Positions 59,872-64,000 of a stretch of 64,000 bases of DNA are shown here, piece by piece; the first letter of the stretch is position 1; the number at the start of each line of letters is the position of its first letter. The stretch covers positions 248,001 to 312,000 of the forward strand of contig CAWKKW010000004.1 in the NCBI GenBank assembly GCA_963850345.1, given 5' to 3'. The notes beneath the pieces are model-generated. The model did not search any database, had not been told where the DNA came from, and saw only the letters and a program-made list of their open reading frames with translations. This stretch comes from CAWKKW01 sp963850345. GTDB lineage: Bacteria; Acidobacteriota; Terriglobia; Terriglobales; Acidobacteriaceae. The position numbers were made by a program, and so were the translations under genes.

Positions 59872-61845
59872 GTGGGCTTTACGGAACAATACGATGTAGT
59901 GATTGTGGGCGCAGGGCACGCCGGGTGCGAGGCGTCCGTTGCGGCTGCCCGCATGGGTCTGCGCACGGCGCTCTTCACCCTCAATCTCGACTTAATCGCC
60001 CAGATGTCGTGCAACCCGGCAGTGGGGGGCATTGCCAAGGGGCACCTGGTGCGCGAAGTGGATGCGCTCGGCGGCATCATGGGTGAGGTCGCAGATGCAG
60101 TCGGCATCCAGTTTCGCCTGCTGAATACCTCACGCGGCCCGGCCGTATGGTCTCCGCGCGCGCAGTGCGACAAGCAGCAGTACCGCGTGAAGATGCGGCA
60201 GGTATTGGAGTCGCAGCCGAACCTCTACATCAAGCAGGCAGAAGTAGTGGATTTGGTGATCGACGATGCTCCGGATGGAGCTCGCCCACGTGTGCGTGGC
60301 TTGCGTTTGCGCGACGGCCGCACAATCACCGCGGGCGCTGTGGTCATTACCACCGGCACCTTCCTCAACGGCCTGATTCACTGCGGAGAGGTGCAGTACT
60401 CCGCCGGCCGCAGCGGTGAGCCGCCGAGCGTCCTGCTGGGAGAAGCTTTGAAGCGGCTGGGCTTGCGCGGATGTCGCCTGAAGACGGGAACTCCTCCGCG
60501 CCTGGACGGGCGCACCATCGACTGGTCGCGATTTGAAGAACAGCCGGGCGATGCGGAGCCTACTCCGTTCAGCTTCCGCACGCGCGAGATCAAGCAGCGC
60601 CAGATTTCCTGCCACGTGGCGTACACCACGCCGGAGACGCTGCGCATTATTCGTGAGAACGTTTCGCGTTCTCCCATGTACACGGGGCAGATCCAAGCCA
60701 TCGGGCCACGCTACTGTCCTTCGATCGAAGACAAGGTAGTGAAGTTCCCGGACAAGGAACAGCACCAGTTTTTTCTCGAACCCGAGGGGCTCGACACGCA
60801 TGAGGTTTACGTGAACGGCATGTCGACTTCGCTGCCCATGGAGGTGCAGTGGGAGATCGTGCGCTCCATTTCCGGCCTCGAAAACGCGGAGATGCTGCGC
60901 CCCGGATATGCCATTGAATACGACGCCATCGATCCGACGGAACTGGACCGCAGCTTGAACGTGAAGCAGTTCGAGGGCCTGTATCTCGCCGGGCAGATCA
61001 ACGGAACTTCGGGATACGAAGAAGCCGCGTGCCAGGGCCTCATGGCAGGCATCAATGCCGCACTGAGGCTGAAGGGCGAGGCGCCGTTCACGCTCGATCG
61101 TACTGAGGCATACACGGGCATTCTGATCGACGACCTGATCAGCAAGGGCACGAATGAACCCTACCGGATGTTCACCAGCCGGGCGGAGTTCCGGCTGCAC
61201 CTGCGGATCGACAATGCCGATCGACGGCTAACTCCGCACGGACGGCGGCTGGGGCTGATCTCCGATGAGGCCTGGAGCGACTACGAGACCAAGCAGGCGC
61301 GGGCGGTCTCGCTCGAGAAGCTGCTGGCTACGCGCAAGGTGAATCCGGCGCGGATGCAGGAACTCGTCCCGGACCTCGCTGCCGAATTGGGCGCGATCGC
61401 AGGGCAGACATACGCGCAGATTCTCAAGCGGCCCGAGGTGACGATCCAACGGCTATTGCCGGTGTTACGCGAGGTGATGTTGAGCGCCGCGGAAGCTGAA
61501 CTGTTCCGGCCGATGACGGAGCCGCATGCGTCCAAGGTACTCTCCGCGCAAATGCGCAATGAGCTCAAAGCGGTCGAAACGGAGATCAAGTACGCGGGAT
61601 ACCTCGACCAGCAGCGCAAGTCCATTGACAAGCTGAAGCGCTCTGAGGAGCGCAGCATTCCGGCGTGGTTTGACTACACCAGTGTGAGCGGGCTTTCGCG
61701 TGAGATGCAGGAGAAGTTGATGCGCATTCGGCCGCAGACGCTGGGCCAGGCGAGCCGCATTCCCGGCGTGACACCGGCGGCACTTACGCTGGTGAACGTG
61801 TTCATCGAAATCCAGGGCAAGCGCCTGGCGCAGTCTGCGAACTGA
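59872..61845 (+). CDS. mnmG: tRNA uridine 5-carboxymethylaminomethyl modification enzyme MnmG
   Basis: MnmG (GidA), with MnmE, installs the carboxymethylaminomethyl group on the wobble uridine of several tRNAs, using FAD and tetrahydrofolate. GTG at 59872 starts a 657-residue product. The FAD site YDVVIVGAGHAGCEASVAAARMG (8-30, in two parts) is clear. Later MnmG blocks are QMSCNPAVGGIAKGHLVREVDALGG, NTSRGPAVWSPRAQCDKQQY and RLKTGTPPRLDGRTIDWS with the catalytic-region Cys residues. The C-terminal helical domain (about 560-650) that contacts MnmE and tRNA is present. mnmE is not in the window. Confidence 0.96.
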   Translation: MGFTEQYDVVIVGAGHAGCEASVAAARMGLRTALFTLNLDLIAQMSCNPAVGGIAKGHLVREVDALGGIMGEVADAVGIQFRLLNTSRGPAVWSPRAQCDKQQYRVKMRQVLESQPNLYIKQAEVVDLVIDDAPDGARPRVRGLRLRDGRTITAGAVVITTGTFLNGLIHCGEVQYSAGRSGEPPSVLLGEALKRLGLRGCRLKTGTPPRLDGRTIDWSRFEEQPGDAEPTPFSFRTREIKQRQISCHVAYTTPETLRIIRENVSRSPMYTGQIQAIGPRYCPSIEDKVVKFPDKEQHQFFLEPEGLDTHEVYVNGMSTSLPMEVQWEIVRSISGLENAEMLRPGYAIEYDAIDPTELDRSLNVKQFEGLYLAGQINGTSGYEEAACQGLMAGINAALRLKGEAPFTLDRTEAYTGILIDDLISKGTNEPYRMFTSRAEFRLHLRIDNADRRLTPHGRRLGLISDEAWSDYETKQARAVSLEKLLATRKVNPARMQELVPDLAAELGAIAGQTYAQILKRPEVTIQRLLPVLREVMLSAAEAELFRPMTEPHASKVLSAQMRNELKAVETEIKYAGYLDQQRKSIDKLKRSEERSIPAWFDYTSVSGLSREMQEKLMRIRPQTLGQASRIPGVTPAALTLVNVFIEIQGKRLAQSAN

Positions 61846-61887
61846 TTTGGGCCTTCGGAAAGCGCCTGGCAATGGCTGGTCGCTCCC

Positions 61888-62529
61888 CTAGTGCGGCAGC
61901 GGGATGGAGTCAGAAGAATTCTGCTGGGGCTGGTCTGATTTCGCACCGGGATGCAACAGGGGGATGTGGAACGGCTGTTCCGCATTGCTCCTGGCCTGCT
62001 TCTTCTTTCCCGGCGCTTGCAGAGGCTGCTCCACGACGATGGTGCGCTGCGAGTTGATGCACTGCCAGTTGCTGCGCACGCGCTGGAAGATGTGGGAGAA
62101 GATGCCCTTTTCGTCCACCGTCTGCCCACTGTCGTGCTTCCGCAAAATATAGGTGCCGTTGACCACAGCCAGGTCTCCGAACATCCGCACACTCGCTACC
62201 TTTTGCTCGAGCGAAATGGGTGCGTTCTCCTTGAGCAGGAGCCGGGTGATCTGCTGGTTACGCGTTGAAACATCGCCGGCAGCGGAGATATCCACGTACG
62301 ACGGCGCGAGCACCAGTTCGAGCGCGTACTGATCGTGCTTCACCAGCGCGGCGCTCCAGCCGTCTTCGATGTGCTGCATCGATGCGATCTCGGGATCCAC
62401 TCCGGCCCTCGCTGGCGAATTTACCGATGCCTGGACCGGCTCTGAGGCTGGTTCCTGGCCCGCGGCAACGCTGGTAAAAAATGTAAGGGACGCGGCGATC
62501 AGGGCAAGCTGGAAACGCAGATATCTCAT
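61888..62529 (-). CDS. Secreted DUF4440/NTF2-like protein
   Basis: The 213-residue product has a signal peptide (MRYLRFQLALIAASLTFFTSVAAGQ). The central part reads like the DUF4440/SnoaL cone fold: MQHIEDGWSAALVKHDQYALELVLAPSYVDISAAGDV, then the strand block ASVRMFGDLAVVNGTYILR and FSHIFQRVRSNWQCINSQRTIV. A basic, Pro/Gln/His-rich C-terminal tail of about 50 residues follows (PGKKKQARSNAEQPFH). Such folds bind small molecules or catalyse simple reactions, but the role here is unknown. The gene is convergent with mnmG and divergent from dnaB. Confidence 0.75.
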   Translation of the reverse strand: MRYLRFQLALIAASLTFFTSVAAGQEPASEPVQASVNSPARAGVDPEIASMQHIEDGWSAALVKHDQYALELVLAPSYVDISAAGDVSTRNQQITRLLLKENAPISLEQKVASVRMFGDLAVVNGTYILRKHDSGQTVDEKGIFSHIFQRVRSNWQCINSQRTIVVEQPLQAPGKKKQARSNAEQPFHIPLLHPGAKSDQPQQNSSDSIPLPH

Positions 62530-62580
62530 GGGGTCCTTGTCTTAATGATATCGCGCCGGGATGTTGGGTGCATGTTTTCG

Positions 62581-62592
62581 GGGGATATCCCC
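62581..62592 (+). promoter_or_regulatory. Perfect palindrome in the dnaB / DUF4440 divergent region
   Basis: GGGGATATCCCC at 62581-62592 is a perfect 12-bp palindrome between the two divergent genes, 52 bases from the DUF4440-type start and 125 bases before dnaB. It could be an operator for a dimeric regulator. Confidence 0.3.
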
Positions 62593-62716
62593 TCGCCCCC
62601 AAGGCCGCGTTTTCCAAGCAATGCACAGGTATCTCGGTTTACAACAGGCGGATCTTCGCAGCCGGCAGTTCTGGAGGGTCCCGGCTGCCCTACACTGAAA
62701 GCCCGGAGCACCGCCC

Positions 62717-64000
62717 ATGGCCACTACCCCCGACGTGTCGTCTGAACGAGGTCTGCCCGCCAGCATCGATGCGGAGCGATCCATCCTGGGCGCGATCCTG
62801 CTGGAAAATCACGCGTATAACGAAGCAGCCGAGCGCCTTCGCCCTGAAGACTTCGCACTCGATTCACACCGGCGAATCTACAGCCGCATGGCCGAACTCA
62901 TCGATATTGGCCGCGCCGTCGATATCGTCACGCTGTCAGAGGAACTGGCCAAGCGCAAGGAAGTCGAAGCGGTAGGCGGGGTCGCATACCTCGCGTCGCT
63001 TACCGAGGGCCTGCCTCGACGGCTGAGCATTGAAGAGTATGTTCGGATCGTCAAAGACAAGTCGCTCCTGCGCCAGCTCATCGGGATCTGTTCGACCGCC
63101 ATCACCGAAGCCGGCGACCAGAGTGAAGAGGCGCTCGACGTTCTCAGCAAGGCCGAACAGAATCTGCTGGAAGTCACCGAACGCGGCATCACCAACGGTT
63201 TCGTGGGTATTCCGGAGATCGTGCGCGACTCCTTCGGAACCATCGACAACCTGTACAAAGAGGGCAAGGACGTCACCGGCCTCGCCACCCACTATGTCGA
63301 CTTCGACCGCATGACCAGCGGGCTGCAGGCCTCCGAATTGATCATCATCGCGGCGCGTCCCAGCATGGGCAAGACCGCCTGGGCGATCAACATCGCGCAG
63401 AATGCAGCGGTGAAAGACGACAAAGTCGTTGCCATCTTTTCGCTTGAAATGTCGAAAGAATCGCTGCTACGACGCATGCTGGCTTCGCAGGCCTATGTAA
63501 ACACCAAGCAGATCCAGACCGGCCATCTCTACAAGGACGACATTCAAAAGCTCACGCGCGCACTCGAGGAGTTGACCGAGTCGAAGATTTTCATCGATGA
63601 CACCCCGGGCATTTCGCTGACCGAAATGCGCGCCAAGGCGAGGCGCCTAAGACAGATGAAAGGCACGCTGGACCTGATCGTCGTGGATTACCTGCAGTTG
63701 ATGTCGGCGACGGCTTCTGGCCCCGGTGCGAAGCGCTTTGAGAACCGCACGCAAGAGGTGTCGGCCGTTTCGCGGGGTTTGAAGGCACTAGCTAAGGAGA
63801 TGCGCGTGCCGGTGATTGCGCTGTCGCAGCTCAGCCGTGCTTCCGAGCAGCGCGGCGGCGACAAGAAGCCCATGCTCTCAGACCTGCGCGAATCGGGCTC
63901 GATTGAACAGGACGCCGATGTTGTCGCTTTCATCCATCGCGACAGCTACTACAACAAGGACGAAAACGGCGAAGCCGATCCCGACGAGAAGGCGAAGGCG
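62717..64000 (+). CDS. dnaB: Replicative DNA helicase DnaB, 3' end missing
   Basis: DnaB is the hexameric helicase that unwinds DNA at the replication fork. The frame opens with ATG 62717 (GGAG nine bases upstream) and stays open to the last base of the window, giving 428 residues of a protein usually about 450-480 long. The N-terminal domain has LPASIDAERSILGAILLENHAY (13-34, in two parts), and the linker is followed by the RecA-like domain. Walker A is AARPSMGKTAW and Walker B is LIVVDYLQLM; the catalytic Glu follows in IFSLEMS. The DnaB-type arginine-finger region and SDLRESGSIEQDADVV are also present. No intein or frameshift is seen in the visible part. Confidence 0.96.
   Translation, partial: MATTPDVSSERGLPASIDAERSILGAILLENHAYNEAAERLRPEDFALDSHRRIYSRMAELIDIGRAVDIVTLSEELAKRKEVEAVGGVAYLASLTEGLPRRLSIEEYVRIVKDKSLLRQLIGICSTAITEAGDQSEEALDVLSKAEQNLLEVTERGITNGFVGIPEIVRDSFGTIDNLYKEGKDVTGLATHYVDFDRMTSGLQASELIIIAARPSMGKTAWAINIAQNAAVKDDKVVAIFSLEMSKESLLRRMLASQAYVNTKQIQTGHLYKDDIQKLTRALEELTESKIFIDDTPGISLTEMRAKARRLRQMKGTLDLIVVDYLQLMSATASGPGAKRFENRTQEVSAVSRGLKALAKEMRVPVIALSQLSRASEQRGGDKKPMLSDLRESGSIEQDADVVAFIHRDSYYNKDENGEADPDEKAKA

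Noticed and set aside
60130..61200. A 356-codon minus-strand open frame inside mnmG
   Set aside because: It is fully antisense to a conserved tRNA-modification gene; no ribosome site or family signature.

Overview
The window is a GC-rich (roughly 60%) bacterial chromosome segment that most resembles an Acidobacteriota genome, probably class Terriglobia. The clues are a complete alternative complex III / caa3 oxidase cluster, an Oar-like TonB receptor with a carboxypeptidase-regulatory domain, an HpnI-type hopanoid glycosyltransferase, lpxC and pagL-like genes of a Gram-negative outer membrane, and many secreted proteins without recognisable family. This taxonomic call is inferred from gene content only. 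I saw no rRNA, tRNA, CRISPR array, insertion sequence or phage gene; the window looks like core chromosome with a few accessory items.

Layout. 1-2.1 kb: end of an exopolysaccharide locus (SLBB export protein cut by the window edge, then a sugar-phosphate transferase). 2.3-4.1 kb: gatC-gatA for transamidation of misacylated tRNA. 4.1-7.0 kb, minus strand: FmdE-like zinc protein, two small unknowns and a divergent secreted nucleoside hydrolase. 7.0-20.7 kb, minus strand: one respiratory operon, actA-B-C-D-E-F, an unknown anchored protein, a Sco copper chaperone, then coxB-A-C-D. It would carry electrons from menaquinol through ActA/ActE cytochromes to an A2-type caa3 oxidase. 21.3-29.6 kb: mostly plus-strand single genes (DNA glycosylase, RDD membrane protein, PagL-like deacylase, GH57 enzyme, UbiD decarboxylase, lone NuoI, degenerate receiver domain).

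29.8-38.5 kb: sugar and envelope functions (GH3-PA14 glycosidase, beta-propeller protein, Rieske oxygenase, GT39 transferase, HpnI-like transferase). 38.5-44.5 kb, minus strand: mltG, an overlapping LolA/LolB-fold-type lipoprotein and three MacB-type permeases, two of them a tandem duplicate pair. 44.6-49.8 kb: housekeeping genes (ruvX, carD, greA, CDP-alcohol phosphatidyltransferase, isoaspartyl peptidase, maf) with a vapBC toxin-antitoxin pair and a 15-bp minisatellite. 49.8-56.2 kb: a 52-residue membrane microprotein, M20 peptidase, lpxC, isoaspartyl methyltransferase, lactonase-type propeller, thioesterase and obgE. 56.5-64 kb: TonB receptor, mnmG, a DUF4440-like secreted protein and dnaB, which runs off the end.

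The strongest biological unit is the respiratory operon, including the unassigned 211-residue anchored protein between actF and sco. Other points worth following are the envelope module around mltG, the calcium-site substitution in the nucleoside hydrolase, the small membrane proteins, and the structured leader before the pagL-like gene.
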